A stretch of DNA of 50,554 bases, from the NCBI GenBank assembly GCA_045658645.1, contig JAZOVJ010000065.1:1-50554 (forward strand), read 5' to 3'. Positions 16,972 through 27,021 of the stretch are shown here, piece by piece. Every line of letters begins with the position of its first letter. The stretch's first letter is position 1. Made by a program: the position numbers and the translations under genes. The notes beneath the pieces are model-generated. The model was given only the letters and a program-made list of their open reading frames with translations. It did no database searches and had not been told where the DNA came from. Source of the stretch: UBA1738 sp045658645. GTDB lineage: Bacteria; Bacillota; Clostridia; UBA1381.

Positions 16972-17835
16972 ATGAAAAAAGTTAAAATTTTTGTTGATAC
17001 TGCGGCTGATATGACAGAGGAACTAAGAAAGGAGTTTGATATTGACATCATTAATTTTCTTTCTGTATTTGGGGACAAGTCCTACGTTGCAGGTGAAGAG
17101 ATTTCAAACGAGGAGTTTTATAAAAAACTTGAGGAAAGTGAAAAAATTCCTACAACATCACAGACACCTCCTGCAGTAATGTATGAAAAATTATCGACTG
17201 CCGCAAAGGAAGCGGACGCTGTTGTTTACCTGACTATTTCTTCAAAGGCAAGCGGACAGTATGGAAATGCTAAAATGAATGCAGAAATGATAATGGAGGA
17301 AAATCCTGACTTTGATATAAGAATTGTGGACAGTATGAACTTCTCTGTTTATATTGGAGAGGCTGCAATCAGACTCCGCACACTTTTGAATGACGGTATG
17401 GATATTGACGAAGCTATACCAAAGGCACTTCAGGTTAATGATGAATATGAAGCATACCTTTTGGTTGATACACTAAAATATCTTGAAAAAGGCGGAAGAA
17501 TTACAAAGACTGCAGCTATTGTGGGAGGACTTTTGGATATAAAACCTGTTCTTTCGGTAAGAAATGGTCTTATCGAGCCTGTAGATAAGCTACGTGGTAA
17601 AAAGAAACTTCATCAAAAACTTGTTGAGCTTATGCGTGAAAACCCTGACTTTGACGAAGATGCAAAAGAATTTTTTGTTATCGACTCTGACAAAGAAAAC
17701 GGAGATAAGCTTGCAGAGGTTCTTTGTGAGGAATTTGATATAGAAAATGTTAAACGCAGATACTCCTTTGGACCTATTGTTGGAACGCATACGGGAAGCG
17801 GTGCATTTGCGGTAGTGTTCAGAAAAAAGAGGTAA
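16972..17835 (+). CDS. DegV family fatty-acid-binding protein
   Basis: 287 residues from the ATG at 16972, preceded by AAGGAGAG. DegV motifs are present: FVDTAADMTEE at the N-terminus, PTTSQTPPAVMYE (about residues 60-73), YLTISSKASGQYGNA and YLEKGGRITKTAAIVGGLLDIKP. Family members bind a fatty acid and can work as FakB-like partners of a fatty acid kinase, but no fakA is visible here, so the partner is unknown. It lies in the trmL operon, four bases before apgM. Confidence 0.92.
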   Translation: MKKVKIFVDTAADMTEELRKEFDIDIINFLSVFGDKSYVAGEEISNEEFYKKLEESEKIPTTSQTPPAVMYEKLSTAAKEADAVVYLTISSKASGQYGNAKMNAEMIMEENPDFDIRIVDSMNFSVYIGEAAIRLRTLLNDGMDIDEAIPKALQVNDEYEAYLLVDTLKYLEKGGRITKTAAIVGGLLDIKPVLSVRNGLIEPVDKLRGKKKLHQKLVELMRENPDFDEDAKEFFVIDSDKENGDKLAEVLCEEFDIENVKRRYSFGPIVGTHTGSGAFAVVFRKKR

Positions 17836-17838
17836 GTT

Positions 17839-19050
17839 ATGAAATATATTGTGATTTTGGGAGACGGAATGGCAGACTATGCCATCGATGAATTTGGAGG
17901 CAAAACCGTACTTGATGTTGCAAATAAGCCGAATATTGATTTTATGTCACAAAACGGCGAGCTTGGAACAGTTAAAACAGTTTTGGACGGAATGAAGCCC
18001 GGAAGTGACGTTGCTAACCTGTCTGTTATGGGATATGATACAACAAAATGCTATTCGGGTCGTTCGCCGCTTGAGGCTGCAAGCATCGGTGTTGTTTTAA
18101 AGGATACAGACGTAACCTTCAGAACAAATCTTGTTACATTGTCAGATGAAGAAAATTATGAAGATAAAACAATGCTTGATTACTCTGCAGGTGAAATTTC
18201 AACAGAAGAGGCAAAAGAACTTATAGCGGCGGTTGAAAAAGAGCTTCATACAGAGTATGCACACTTTTTCGCAGGAGTTAGCTACAGACATCTGCTTGTG
18301 TGGGCAAACGGCAGCACAAATGTCAACCTAACACCGCCACACGATATTTCGGATAAGAAGATTACCGAGTATCTTCCAAAGGGCGACAATGGTGAAGAAC
18401 TACTTAGTCTGATGAAAAAATCAGAAGAAATTTTAAAGAATCACCCTGTAAACAAAAAAAGAATTGAAGCAGGCAAGAATCCTGCAACTTCAATCTGGGT
18501 ATGGGGCGAAGGCTCAAAGCCACAGCTTGAGAATTTCTATGATAAATATAAACTGAAGGCAAGTGTAATTTCTGCCGTTGACCTTATAAAGGGTATTGCT
18601 AAATGCGCTGATATGAAATCGATTGACGTAGAAGGTGCTACAGGTAATTGGGATACTAACTTTGACGGAAAAGCTCAAGCAGCACTTGATACTCTTTTAA
18701 AGGACGGAGCAGACTTTGTATATATCCATATGGAAGCACCGGACGAATGCGGTCATCAGGGAAATGCAGAAAAGAAAAAACTTTCAGTTGAGCTTATTGA
18801 TGAAAAGGTAGTAGGATTTTTAAAGGCAAAGCTTGAAGAAACAGGTGTTGATTATAAAATGCTTATTCTTCCTGACCATCCTACACCAATCAAATTGAAA
18901 ACACACGTAAGCGACCCTGTTCCTTATATAATTTATGACTCTCGAAAAGGTGAGGGCTCAGGACTTACATACAACGAGGAAAATGCCAAGAATACAGGCA
19001 TTTATATAGATAAAGGTCATAACTTAATGAAACATTTCATTGAAGAATGA
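17839..19050 (+). CDS. apgM: Cofactor-independent phosphoglycerate mutase, archaeal type
   Basis: 403 residues. It belongs to the alkaline-phosphatase superfamily and interconverts 3- and 2-phosphoglycerate in glycolysis. The N-terminal metal-binding LGDGMADYAIDEFGGKTVLD, the PGSDVANLSVMGYD motif with the likely catalytic Ser, the HMEAPDECGHQGN metal site and LPDHPTPI near the C-terminus are all conserved. The length matches archaeal-type ApgM (about 400 residues) rather than GpmI (about 510). It is in the trmL operon. Confidence 0.94.
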   Translation: MKYIVILGDGMADYAIDEFGGKTVLDVANKPNIDFMSQNGELGTVKTVLDGMKPGSDVANLSVMGYDTTKCYSGRSPLEAASIGVVLKDTDVTFRTNLVTLSDEENYEDKTMLDYSAGEISTEEAKELIAAVEKELHTEYAHFFAGVSYRHLLVWANGSTNVNLTPPHDISDKKITEYLPKGDNGEELLSLMKKSEEILKNHPVNKKRIEAGKNPATSIWVWGEGSKPQLENFYDKYKLKASVISAVDLIKGIAKCADMKSIDVEGATGNWDTNFDGKAQAALDTLLKDGADFVYIHMEAPDECGHQGNAEKKKLSVELIDEKVVGFLKAKLEETGVDYKMLILPDHPTPIKLKTHVSDPVPYIIYDSRKGEGSGLTYNEENAKNTGIYIDKGHNLMKHFIEE

Positions 19051-19060
19051 GGGATAGTCA

Positions 19061-20239
19061 GTGAGTAGTAAAAAGATAAAATCCAAAGCAGTAGCACGGT
19101 TTTTGATGATACTGATTTTAATATTGGTGATTTTGGTATCGCTACCGAAGTTAGCCGGCGCAGTAGGATATGCAGTATGGCTGTTTGCACCGTTTATTAT
19201 TGCATATATTGTATCTTTAATCGTAAACCCGATGGTGCATGGGATTGAAAAACGCTTTCATTTACCAAGAGGTGTATGTGCAATACTTGTTATTGTACTA
19301 ACTGTCGGCGTTCTGGGCGGTATTTTTGCCGGTGTTATCTGGAAGATTATTGATGAAATCCGTAATGTGTATGAAGATTTACCAATGATTTACGAGAATA
19401 TTCGTATTGTGTGGTTTAAAATATCTGATTTCTTTTCAGACTTTGCGGCTATGCTTCCGGATAATTTGCAAAAGGTATTTGACGATGCTTCAAATCAGGT
19501 TCTTGGATGGTTTGCAGATGTTGCTACAAATACTCATATTGTACGCTCTGCAGGAAATATCGCAAAGAAACTTCCAAGCATTTTTATAGTAGCTATAGTG
19601 TTCATACTGGCACTTTACTTTATGATTACTGATGCAAAAAAAATATCTGTGGCTATAAAGAAACCATTTTCTGAAGAATTTATTCAGAAAATGCACGATT
19701 TCAAAACCCAAATAAAAAAATATGTGGGTGGATATGTAAAAGCACAGTTGACCATTATGTGCATATCCTTTACGATAATTTTGATAGGTCTTTCAATACT
19801 TAAAATTGATTATTCTCTTATTATAGCACTTGCTGTTGCAGTTTTGGATGCGCTTCCGTTTTTCGGCAGCGGAGCGGTTTTATGGCCCTGGTCAATCATT
19901 GCATTTATAATGGGCGACATATTGTTGGGTATAGGACTTATAATAATATACCTTGCTGTAATCTTGACGCGCCAGTTTGTAGAACCCAAAATAGTTAGCC
20001 AGAATATAGGAATTCACCCTATTACAACACTTATGGCTATGTATGTGGGATTCAGAATATTTTCTATTGGCGGTATGATTTTAGGCCCGCTTGTAATGGT
20101 AATGGTTGTGAGTTTGTATCGTACAGGAATTTTTGATGGAGTGGTTACTTCGGCTAAAAATCTTTTTAAAAGACTTGGCCGTGAAATAAAAAGTTTAACA
20201 AATTCTTTAAATGATGAGGAGAATAAAGATGGGGAATAA
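19061..20239 (+). CDS. AI-2E family transporter (YtvI/PerM-like permease)
   Basis: 392 residues starting at a GTG. There are about eight hydrophobic segments; the C-terminal half contains LDALPFFGSGAVLWPWSIIA and RQFVEPKIVSQNIGIHPITT, the hallmark of the AI-2E/PerM permease family. Despite the family name, most members do not move autoinducer-2, and some are sodium-proton antiporters or sporulation proteins; the substrate here is unknown. The last 11 bases overlap the start of metG, indicating coupled translation. Confidence 0.9.
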   Translation: MSSKKIKSKAVARFLMILILILVILVSLPKLAGAVGYAVWLFAPFIIAYIVSLIVNPMVHGIEKRFHLPRGVCAILVIVLTVGVLGGIFAGVIWKIIDEIRNVYEDLPMIYENIRIVWFKISDFFSDFAAMLPDNLQKVFDDASNQVLGWFADVATNTHIVRSAGNIAKKLPSIFIVAIVFILALYFMITDAKKISVAIKKPFSEEFIQKMHDFKTQIKKYVGGYVKAQLTIMCISFTIILIGLSILKIDYSLIIALAVAVLDALPFFGSGAVLWPWSIIAFIMGDILLGIGLIIIYLAVILTRQFVEPKIVSQNIGIHPITTLMAMYVGFRIFSIGGMILGPLVMVMVVSLYRTGIFDGVVTSAKNLFKRLGREIKSLTNSLNDEENKDGE

Positions 20240-22145
20240 ATTTTATATTACCACAGCGATTGCATATACATCACGCAAACCGCACATTGGTAATACTTAC
20301 GAAATAATCTTGACAGATGCTATTGCAAGATTCAGAAGATTTTTAGGAGACGATGTGTTCTTTTTAACAGGAACAGACGAACATGGTCAGAAAATACAGG
20401 AAATTGCAGAAAAAGAGGGCGTAGCACCAAAGGCATATGTTGATGTAATTGCTGAACAGATTAAGGATATAGCTGATATGCTTAATGTAAGCTATGACCA
20501 TTTCATAAGAACAACAGATGAATATCACGTTGAAGCGGTTAAAAAGATATTTAAAAAGCTTTACGACCAGGGTGATATTTATAAGTCAGAATATGAAGGT
20601 CTCTACTGTACGCCTTGTGAGTCCTTCTGGACAGAAACTCAGCTTGTAGACGGAAAATGTCCTGACTGTGGCAGAGAAGTTAAAAAGACAAAGGAAGAAG
20701 CATACTTCTTCAAGATGAGCAAATATCAGGATAAGCTGATGAAATATATTGAAGAAAACCCTGAATTTATTCAACCGGAAGCACGTAAAAAGGAAATGGT
20801 TAATAACTTCCTTAAGCCGGGTCTTCAGGATTTGTGTGTATCACGTACAAGCTTTACCTGGGGCGTTCCTGTGGAATTTGACCCGAAACACGTTGTATAT
20901 GTGTGGATTGATGCTCTTTCAAACTATATTACAGCACTTGGTTATTCACCTGACAATAAGGGAGAACTTTACAATAAGTACTGGCCTGCGGATGTGCACA
21001 TTATCGGTAAGGACATTTTAAGATTCCATACAATTTACTGGCCAATAATGCTTATGGCATTAGGTGAACCGTTGCCAAAGCAGGTGTTTGGTCATCCTTG
21101 GATGCTGTTTGGTGAAGAAAAGATGTCAAAATCACGCGGAAATGTTATTTATGCCGAGGACTTGGTAAGACATTTTGGAGTGGATGCGGTAAGATATTAC
21201 TCACTTCACGAAATGCCGTATGCACAGGATGGTAACATAACTTATGATACATTCATAGCAAGATATAATTCAGACCTTGCAAATACATTAGGAAATCTTG
21301 TTAACAGAACTGTTGCAATGATAAACAAGTATTTCGGCGGAGTTATAGGTGATGCAAATGTTGCGGGCGAATTTGATGAAGAACTTAAGAATGTTTGCAT
21401 TTCTGCAGGTGAAAATGTGGTTAGGAAAATGGAAACATGGCATATTGCAGACAGTCTTGATGAAATCTGGAAGATTGTAGATCGTGCTAATAAGTACATT
21501 GACGAAACAACACCTTGGATTCTTGCAAAATCTGATGAAACAAAGCCACGTCTTAACACGGTTTTATATAATCTTGCTGAAACTATTCGTATAATTGCGG
21601 CGCTTCTTCAGTCATTTATGCCGGAAACCGCAGAAAAGATTGCAAAGCAGATTGGTGCAACAGAGCTTTCTTATGAAAGCACGAAAACTTTTGGTGTTCT
21701 GAAATCAGGAACTAAAGTTGAGGAGGCACAGGTTCTGTTTGCAAGAATTGACGCTGAAAAGAAAATGGAAGAAATTGCAGCAGAAAACGAAGAAGATAAG
21801 ATTGAACTTGCTCCTTTTAAAGAATATTGCGATTTTGATGATTTTGAAAAACTTGACTTAAGAGTAGGTAAAGTAATCGAATGTGAAAGGGTTGAAAAAT
21901 CAGAAAAGCTTTTGAGATTTACTCTTGAGGTGGGCAGCGAAAAAAGACAAATCTTATCAGGAATTGCAAAATTCCATAAACCTGAAGAACTTATTGGAAA
22001 GAACGTAATCTTTGTGGCAAACTTTAAGCCGAGAAAGATGATGGGTATGGAATCGCAGGGAATGATTTTATCCGCAGAATTCGGTGACGGACTTACTGCA
22101 TTAACAACAATAAATGATATACAAAGCGGTGCTGAAATCGTTTGA
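20229..22145 (+). CDS. metG: Methionyl-tRNA synthetase
   Basis: 638 residues from the ATG at 20229, placed after GAGGAG and overlapping the upstream gene by 11 bases. Class I features: the HIGH-like motif KPHIGNTYE at residues 17-25, the zinc knuckle with CTPC and CPDCG, the EKMSKSRGNVIYAEDL motif (about residues 298-313) and a C-terminal EMAP/Trbp111-like tRNA-binding domain (about residues 535-638). It charges tRNA-Met. No T-box leader is visible, so control is probably with the operon. Confidence 0.97.
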   Translation: MGNKFYITTAIAYTSRKPHIGNTYEIILTDAIARFRRFLGDDVFFLTGTDEHGQKIQEIAEKEGVAPKAYVDVIAEQIKDIADMLNVSYDHFIRTTDEYHVEAVKKIFKKLYDQGDIYKSEYEGLYCTPCESFWTETQLVDGKCPDCGREVKKTKEEAYFFKMSKYQDKLMKYIEENPEFIQPEARKKEMVNNFLKPGLQDLCVSRTSFTWGVPVEFDPKHVVYVWIDALSNYITALGYSPDNKGELYNKYWPADVHIIGKDILRFHTIYWPIMLMALGEPLPKQVFGHPWMLFGEEKMSKSRGNVIYAEDLVRHFGVDAVRYYSLHEMPYAQDGNITYDTFIARYNSDLANTLGNLVNRTVAMINKYFGGVIGDANVAGEFDEELKNVCISAGENVVRKMETWHIADSLDEIWKIVDRANKYIDETTPWILAKSDETKPRLNTVLYNLAETIRIIAALLQSFMPETAEKIAKQIGATELSYESTKTFGVLKSGTKVEEAQVLFARIDAEKKMEEIAAENEEDKIELAPFKEYCDFDDFEKLDLRVGKVIECERVEKSEKLLRFTLEVGSEKRQILSGIAKFHKPEELIGKNVIFVANFKPRKMMGMESQGMILSAEFGDGLTALTTINDIQSGAEIV

Positions 22146-22168
22146 TAAATGGAAAGGAAACTACTAAA

Positions 22169-23875
22169 ATGAGAATGAAAAATTTGTTGGTACCAACACT
22201 TCGTGAGGTGCCTGCAGAAGCGGAAATTACAAGTCATAAGCTAATGCTTCGTGCAGCTTATATAAGAAAGCTTGCGGCAGGAATTTATTCATATCTGCCA
22301 CTTGGTCTTAAGACACTTAAGAAGGTAGAACAAATTGTTCGTGAAGAAATGAACAACGCAGGCGCACAGGAGCTTTTGATGGCAGCACTTTTGCCGGCAG
22401 AAGCTTATCAGGCATCAGGCAGATGGGAAGTTTTTGGACCATCAATGTTCAAATTAAAGGACAGAAACGACAGAGATTTCTGTCTTGGACCAACCCACGA
22501 AGAATTATTTACTCAAACTGTAATTGATGAGGTTCGTTCATACAAAGAATATCCAATGACACTTTATCAGATTCAGACAAAATACCGTGACGAAGGAAGA
22601 CCACGATTTGGCCTTATGCGTGGACGTGAGTTTATCATGAAAGACGCATACAGCTTCGACCTTGATGAAGCAGGACTTGATATTTCATATAAGAAAATGT
22701 ATGATGCATACTGCAGAATTTTTGACAGACTCGGTCTTGACTACACAATAGTTGATGCCGATTCAGGTGCAATGGGTGGTAGCGGAAGTCAGGAATTTAT
22801 GGTCAAATCTCCTGTTGGCGAAGACGGAATTGCTTATTGTGACGCTTGCGGATATGCGGCAAACTATGAAAAGGCAGTATGTATTCCTGTTGATAAAGAG
22901 TATCCGGAAGGTGAACTTGAGATTACAAAGATTGAAACTCCGGATGTCCACACAATTGATGAACTTGTAGCATTTTTGGGTTGTGATGCACACCTTTTTG
23001 CTAAAACAATCATTTACAAGGCTGACGACAAGTACATAGCAGCAATGGTAAGAGGCGACAGAGAGATTAATGAGGTTAAGCTAAAGAACCTTGTAGGCGC
23101 CATCGATGACTTAGAACTTGCAGCTCCGGCTATTGTACGTGATATTACAAATGCACAGGTTGGATTTGCAGGACCTTGCGGACTTTCTATTCCTGTATAT
23201 GTTGACCTTGAAGTTGCAAATATGAAAAACTTTGTAGTAGGTGCAAACGAAACAAACTATCACCTTACAAATGTAAATATTAACCGTGACTTTAAGGCGA
23301 CAGAAATTGCTGATATCAGAGTTATAGAAGATGGTGATGTTTGCCCTAAATGCGGAAAGCCTATTAAAACAGCACAGGGAATTGAAGTAGGACATATATT
23401 TAAGCTTGGTACAAAATATTCCGATGCATTGGGTCTTGATTATCTTGATGAATCCGGAAAACCAAAAACAGTTGTTATGGGATGCTACGGTATCGGTGTA
23501 ACAAGATGTCTTGCCGCTGCAATTGAGCAGGGAAATGATGAAAACGGAATAATCCTGCCTGTTTCAATTGCTCCTTTTGAAGCAATAGTAATACCTGTAA
23601 ACGCAAAAGATGATGAACAGATGGCTATTGCAGAGGATATTTACAACGAACTAAAGGCTGCCGGTATTGATACACTGATAGATGACAGAGCGGAAAGAGC
23701 CGGTGTTAAATTTAAAGATGCAGACTTAATTGGTATTCCACTTCGCATTGTTGTTGGTAAAAAATGCGGAGAAGGAATCGTGGAATATAAGCTTCGTAAA
23801 GATGAAAGCGCAACAGAAATGACAATAAAAGAAGCGATGGAAGGTGCAATACGATATATCACAGAAAACAGATAA
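22169..23875 (+). CDS. proS: Prolyl-tRNA synthetase, bacterial type with editing domain
   Basis: 568 residues from the ATG at 22169 (GAAAGGA upstream); the longer frame from 22142 overlaps metG. Class II motifs: motif 1 region LPLGLKTLKKVEQIVREEM, motif 2 FRDEGRP-type sequence YRDEGRPRFGLMRGREFIMK and motif 3 GCYGIGVTRCLAA. The insertion between motifs 2 and 3 (about residues 230-390) is the YbaK-like editing domain that clears Ala-tRNA-Pro. Length fits the type 1 enzyme. It follows metG with a 23-base gap. Confidence 0.97.
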   Translation: MRMKNLLVPTLREVPAEAEITSHKLMLRAAYIRKLAAGIYSYLPLGLKTLKKVEQIVREEMNNAGAQELLMAALLPAEAYQASGRWEVFGPSMFKLKDRNDRDFCLGPTHEELFTQTVIDEVRSYKEYPMTLYQIQTKYRDEGRPRFGLMRGREFIMKDAYSFDLDEAGLDISYKKMYDAYCRIFDRLGLDYTIVDADSGAMGGSGSQEFMVKSPVGEDGIAYCDACGYAANYEKAVCIPVDKEYPEGELEITKIETPDVHTIDELVAFLGCDAHLFAKTIIYKADDKYIAAMVRGDREINEVKLKNLVGAIDDLELAAPAIVRDITNAQVGFAGPCGLSIPVYVDLEVANMKNFVVGANETNYHLTNVNINRDFKATEIADIRVIEDGDVCPKCGKPIKTAQGIEVGHIFKLGTKYSDALGLDYLDESGKPKTVVMGCYGIGVTRCLAAAIEQGNDENGIILPVSIAPFEAIVIPVNAKDDEQMAIAEDIYNELKAAGIDTLIDDRAERAGVKFKDADLIGIPLRIVVGKKCGEGIVEYKLRKDESATEMTIKEAMEGAIRYITENR

Positions 23876-23894
23876 TATTGTTTAGGGGGATATT

Positions 23895-25766
23895 ATGAAT
23901 TTTTTAAAGAATCATAAGAGAACAATACTTCTGAGTTTGGCGGATGCTACGGCAATAGTTTGTGCGTGCTTGTGTATGTATTTGGTATTAAATCTTAGTT
24001 ACCAGTACAAAATAGTACCAGTAGTGCTCTTTGCAGGAAATATTGCATTTAACACTTTTCTTATAACCATGTGCAACCTTTTTGGTATGTGGGTATGCGG
24101 AGTTTATAAAAATATATGGAGATATGCATCCATAAAAGACTTTTCAAAATGCATATGCGGAATAGCTGTCGGTACTGTATCTATTTATCTGTTAAGAGTA
24201 ATAGCGATAATAGCAGAAAATCCTTTTGTAAGCTCTGATATATTTGTGCTGACGAGTATGATGCTATCCACGCTTGCGGTTATTAGTCTGCGTGTTGGAT
24301 ATTTTTATATTTATAACAGCATTACAAAGTCACCAACTGAAAAAAAGAGCAGAACTTTGATAGTTGGTGGAGGTGCAGCTTGCCGAAGAATTATAAGTGA
24401 AATGAAAAATCCGGAAAGTAAGTATAGACCAATCGCTATTGTGGACGATGACCCTGAGAAGATAAACAGAAAGCTACACGGAATACCGGTTGTCGGTAAG
24501 GTAAGTGACATTCCTGAAATTGTTGAAAAGTATCATATAAAAACAATACTTGTTGCTATGCCTTCTGTAACAGGAGAAGAGAAAAAGCGAATTATGGGTG
24601 TTTGCTCTGAAACTATTTGCGAAGTTAAAACAATCCCACACCTGTATGAACTTATTATGAGCGCAGATATTTTGGGACAAGCTCAACCTATCAATGTTGA
24701 AGACCTTTTAGGTAGAGAGGTTATCAGATTTGATAATCAGGATGTTAAGGCGTTGTTGCGTGATAAGGTTTGTATGGTTACAGGCGGTGGAGGATCAATT
24801 GGTTCAGAACTTTGCCGACAGATTGCAAAATTCAACCCCAAAAAGCTTATAATTGTTGATATTTATGAAAATAACGCATACGATATTCAACAGGAACTTA
24901 TTCCAAAGCACCCCGAACTTGATCTTGATGTAAGAATTGCATCTGTCAGGGATTATGATAAAATTAAAGCACTTTTTGAAATGTTTAAGCCTGAAATTGT
25001 TTATCATGCGGCGGCTCATAAACATGTACCTTTAATGGAAACAAGTCCTGAAGAGGCAATAAAAAATAATATAATTGGTACATATAATGTTGCAAGCATT
25101 GCAAATATGTATGGTGTTGATAAATTTGTTCTTGTTTCTACTGATAAGGCAGTAAACCCTACAAATGTTATGGGAGCAACAAAGCGCTGCTGCGAAATGA
25201 TAGTTCAGTATTTTGCGCAAAAAAGCACATCTACTGAATTTGTGGCTGTAAGATTTGGAAACGTTTTGGGTTCAAACGGTTCTGTTATACCTTTATTTGA
25301 AAAACAGATTGCAGCAGGAGGACCTGTTACGGTTACACACCCTGATATAATCAGATACTTTATGACAATACCGGAAGCTGTTTCCCTGATACTTCAGGCC
25401 GGAACTATAGCTCAGGGTGGAGAAATATTTGTGCTTGATATGGGCGAGCCGGTTAAGATTCTAACTCTTGCAGAAAATCTGATAAAACTTCATGGAAAAA
25501 TTCCATACGAAGATATTCCTATTAAGTTTTCAGGACTTCGACCGGGCGAAAAACTTTTTGAAGAGCTTTTAATGTCTGAAGAAGGTCTTCGTGAAACTGC
25601 CAATAAAAAGATTTTTATAGGTAAACAGATAGAAATAAACGAAGATGAGTTTGTTGCTTCGGTTGAACGTATTCGTGAAATTGCAAGCAGCAATAATTCC
25701 AGTGCAGTAGTTTCCGAACTTGAGAAAATTGTTCCTACATTTAATCATGTAATTATTAATAAGTAA
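23895..25766 (+). CDS. Membrane-bound nucleotide-sugar dehydratase, CapD/PglF-like
   Basis: 623 residues. Four hydrophobic segments occupy residues 10-135. A first Rossmann-like domain starts at LIVGGGAACRRIISEM (about residue 156). The catalytic SDR domain starts at MVTGGGGSIGSELCRQI (about residue 294) and contains YHAAAHKHVPLME and STDKAVNPTNVMGATKR. This is the pattern of UDP-N-acetylglucosamine 4,6-dehydratases that make diamino or deoxy sugars for capsule, S-layer or pilin glycans. No glycosyltransferase genes are adjacent, so the pathway is unclear. Co-transcribed with proS by position (19-base gap). Confidence 0.9.
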   Translation: MNFLKNHKRTILLSLADATAIVCACLCMYLVLNLSYQYKIVPVVLFAGNIAFNTFLITMCNLFGMWVCGVYKNIWRYASIKDFSKCICGIAVGTVSIYLLRVIAIIAENPFVSSDIFVLTSMMLSTLAVISLRVGYFYIYNSITKSPTEKKSRTLIVGGGAACRRIISEMKNPESKYRPIAIVDDDPEKINRKLHGIPVVGKVSDIPEIVEKYHIKTILVAMPSVTGEEKKRIMGVCSETICEVKTIPHLYELIMSADILGQAQPINVEDLLGREVIRFDNQDVKALLRDKVCMVTGGGGSIGSELCRQIAKFNPKKLIIVDIYENNAYDIQQELIPKHPELDLDVRIASVRDYDKIKALFEMFKPEIVYHAAAHKHVPLMETSPEEAIKNNIIGTYNVASIANMYGVDKFVLVSTDKAVNPTNVMGATKRCCEMIVQYFAQKSTSTEFVAVRFGNVLGSNGSVIPLFEKQIAAGGPVTVTHPDIIRYFMTIPEAVSLILQAGTIAQGGEIFVLDMGEPVKILTLAENLIKLHGKIPYEDIPIKFSGLRPGEKLFEELLMSEEGLRETANKKIFIGKQIEINEDEFVASVERIREIASSNNSSAVVSELEKIVPTFNHVIINK

Positions 25767-25798
25767 AACGTAGGAGCATGCTTGAAAGGAATTTTCAA

Positions 25799-26347
25799 AT
25801 GAAAGAATTACTAAATCTTTTTCTTGCTTTTGCTAAAATAGGAGCCGTCACCTTTGGTGGCGGCTATGCTATGTTACCTATACTGCAGCGTGACATTGTT
25901 GAAAAGCATAAGTGGGCAACAGAAGATGAATTATTGGATTATTTTGCAATAGGTCAGTGTACGCCCGGAGTTATAGCAGTAAATACTGCCACTTTTGTGG
26001 GATATAAAAAAAGAGGAATTCTGGGCGCTATTTTTGCCACATTAGGCGTTGTTTTTCCGTCTATTTTGATTATAACCATAATAACTGCTTTTGTTAAGAA
26101 TTATGCAGAAATAGAAATGGTACGCTATGCTCTTAATGGTATCAGAGTCTGCGTATGTGTGTTAATTCTGAATTCTATACTAAAACTTTCTAAAAGCTCA
26201 CTTATTGATAAATGGACTTATGTAATCTTTGCATCTGTGTTTGCACTTTCAATCTTTCTTGATGTATCCTCTGCGTTGCTTGTGTTACTTGCAGGTGTTG
26301 CTGGATTTTTAATTAAGAAATTTTGGAATAAAGAAAGGGAGGAGTAA
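25799..26347 (+). CDS. Chromate transporter family protein, first half
   Basis: 182 residues from the ATG at 25799 (GAAAGGA eight bases before); the ATG at 25778 has no usable ribosome site. The N-terminus FLAFAKIGAVTFGGGYAMLP and the later CTPGVIAVNTATFVGYKKRG are signatures of the CHR family. Half-size CHR proteins like this are encoded as pairs and are thought to work together as one transporter. A sequence-similar partner follows three bases downstream. The real anion moved in this organism is unknown; chromate is the family name. Confidence 0.9.
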   Translation: MKELLNLFLAFAKIGAVTFGGGYAMLPILQRDIVEKHKWATEDELLDYFAIGQCTPGVIAVNTATFVGYKKRGILGAIFATLGVVFPSILIITIITAFVKNYAEIEMVRYALNGIRVCVCVLILNSILKLSKSSLIDKWTYVIFASVFALSIFLDVSSALLVLLAGVAGFLIKKFWNKEREE

Positions 26348-26349
26348 GT

Positions 26350-26883
26350 ATGTTACAGTTATTCTTTGCTTTCTTTAAAATAGGACTGTTTGCTGTAGGT
26401 GGCGGTCTTGCAACACTACCTTTTCTATATGAAATTGCAGAAAAGACCGATTGGATAAGTGTTGCAGATATTTCTAATATGGTTGCAGTTTCTGAATCTA
26501 CTCCGGGGCCTTTAGGCGTCAATATGGCGACCTATGTTGGATTTTTGAAAGAAGGCATTTTGGGTGGTGCAGTATCAACATTAGGACTTATAGCACCGTC
26601 AATTATAATAAGTGTTATAATTGCAAAAATGCTGGTAAAATTCAAAAACAGCAAAACGGTTAAAGATGTTTTTTACGGGCTTCGTGCCGCATCCTGTGCA
26701 CTGATTACAGTAGCAGGTGTAGGAGTTGCTGAAATTGCTTTCTTAAGTGAAAATCACTTTTTCTGGCAAGGTGGCATACTTGCAGTATTGCTATTTATTG
26801 GTACACGAAAACTAAAGTGGCATCCAATAGTATTTATTGCAATCTCTGCTTTGGTAGGCATAATTTTTAAATTTGAAATATGA
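26350..26883 (+). CDS. Chromate transporter family protein, second half
   Basis: 177 residues. It repeats the CHR-family pattern of its neighbour: FFAFFKIGLFAVGGGLATLP at the N-terminus and ESTPGPLGVNMATYVGFLKEG at about residues 48-68. The two genes are almost contiguous (three-base gap, strong GGAGG), which fits a heteromeric paired transporter. The operon ends with a terminator hairpin right after the stop codon. Confidence 0.9.
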   Translation: MLQLFFAFFKIGLFAVGGGLATLPFLYEIAEKTDWISVADISNMVAVSESTPGPLGVNMATYVGFLKEGILGGAVSTLGLIAPSIIISVIIAKMLVKFKNSKTVKDVFYGLRAASCALITVAGVGVAEIAFLSENHFFWQGGILAVLLFIGTRKLKWHPIVFIAISALVGIIFKFEI

Positions 26884-26909
26884 AGGTGTGCTAAACAGCA
26901 TACCTTTTT
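26883..26909 (+). terminator. Terminator of the trmL operon
   Basis: AAGGTGTGCT and AGCATACCTT pair (one G-T wobble) around AAAC, followed by a T-run. Confidence 0.82.
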
Positions 26910-26950
26910 GGTTTAAAAATTAAAATTCTGTTAATATGTTAAAAAAAGCC

Positions 26951-26979
26951 TTTTAAAAATTAAATTTCTATGATATAAT
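26951..26979 (+). promoter_or_regulatory. Probable promoter of the ClpE-like gene
   Basis: TATAAT at 26974-26979 with an upstream TG (extended -10). The -35 position holds only TTTTAA. I found no CtsR-type direct repeat and no CIRCE inverted repeat, so heat-shock control is not supported here. Confidence 0.5.
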
Positions 26980-27021
26980 GAATACCGATGTAGTTTTCTT
27001 AAAAGGAAGGATAATTTAGAT

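Noticed and set aside
26884..27021. CtsR or CIRCE heat-shock operator before the ClpE-like gene
   Set aside because: No tandem GGTCAAA-type heptads and no TTAGCACTC/GAGTGCTAA repeat can be found.
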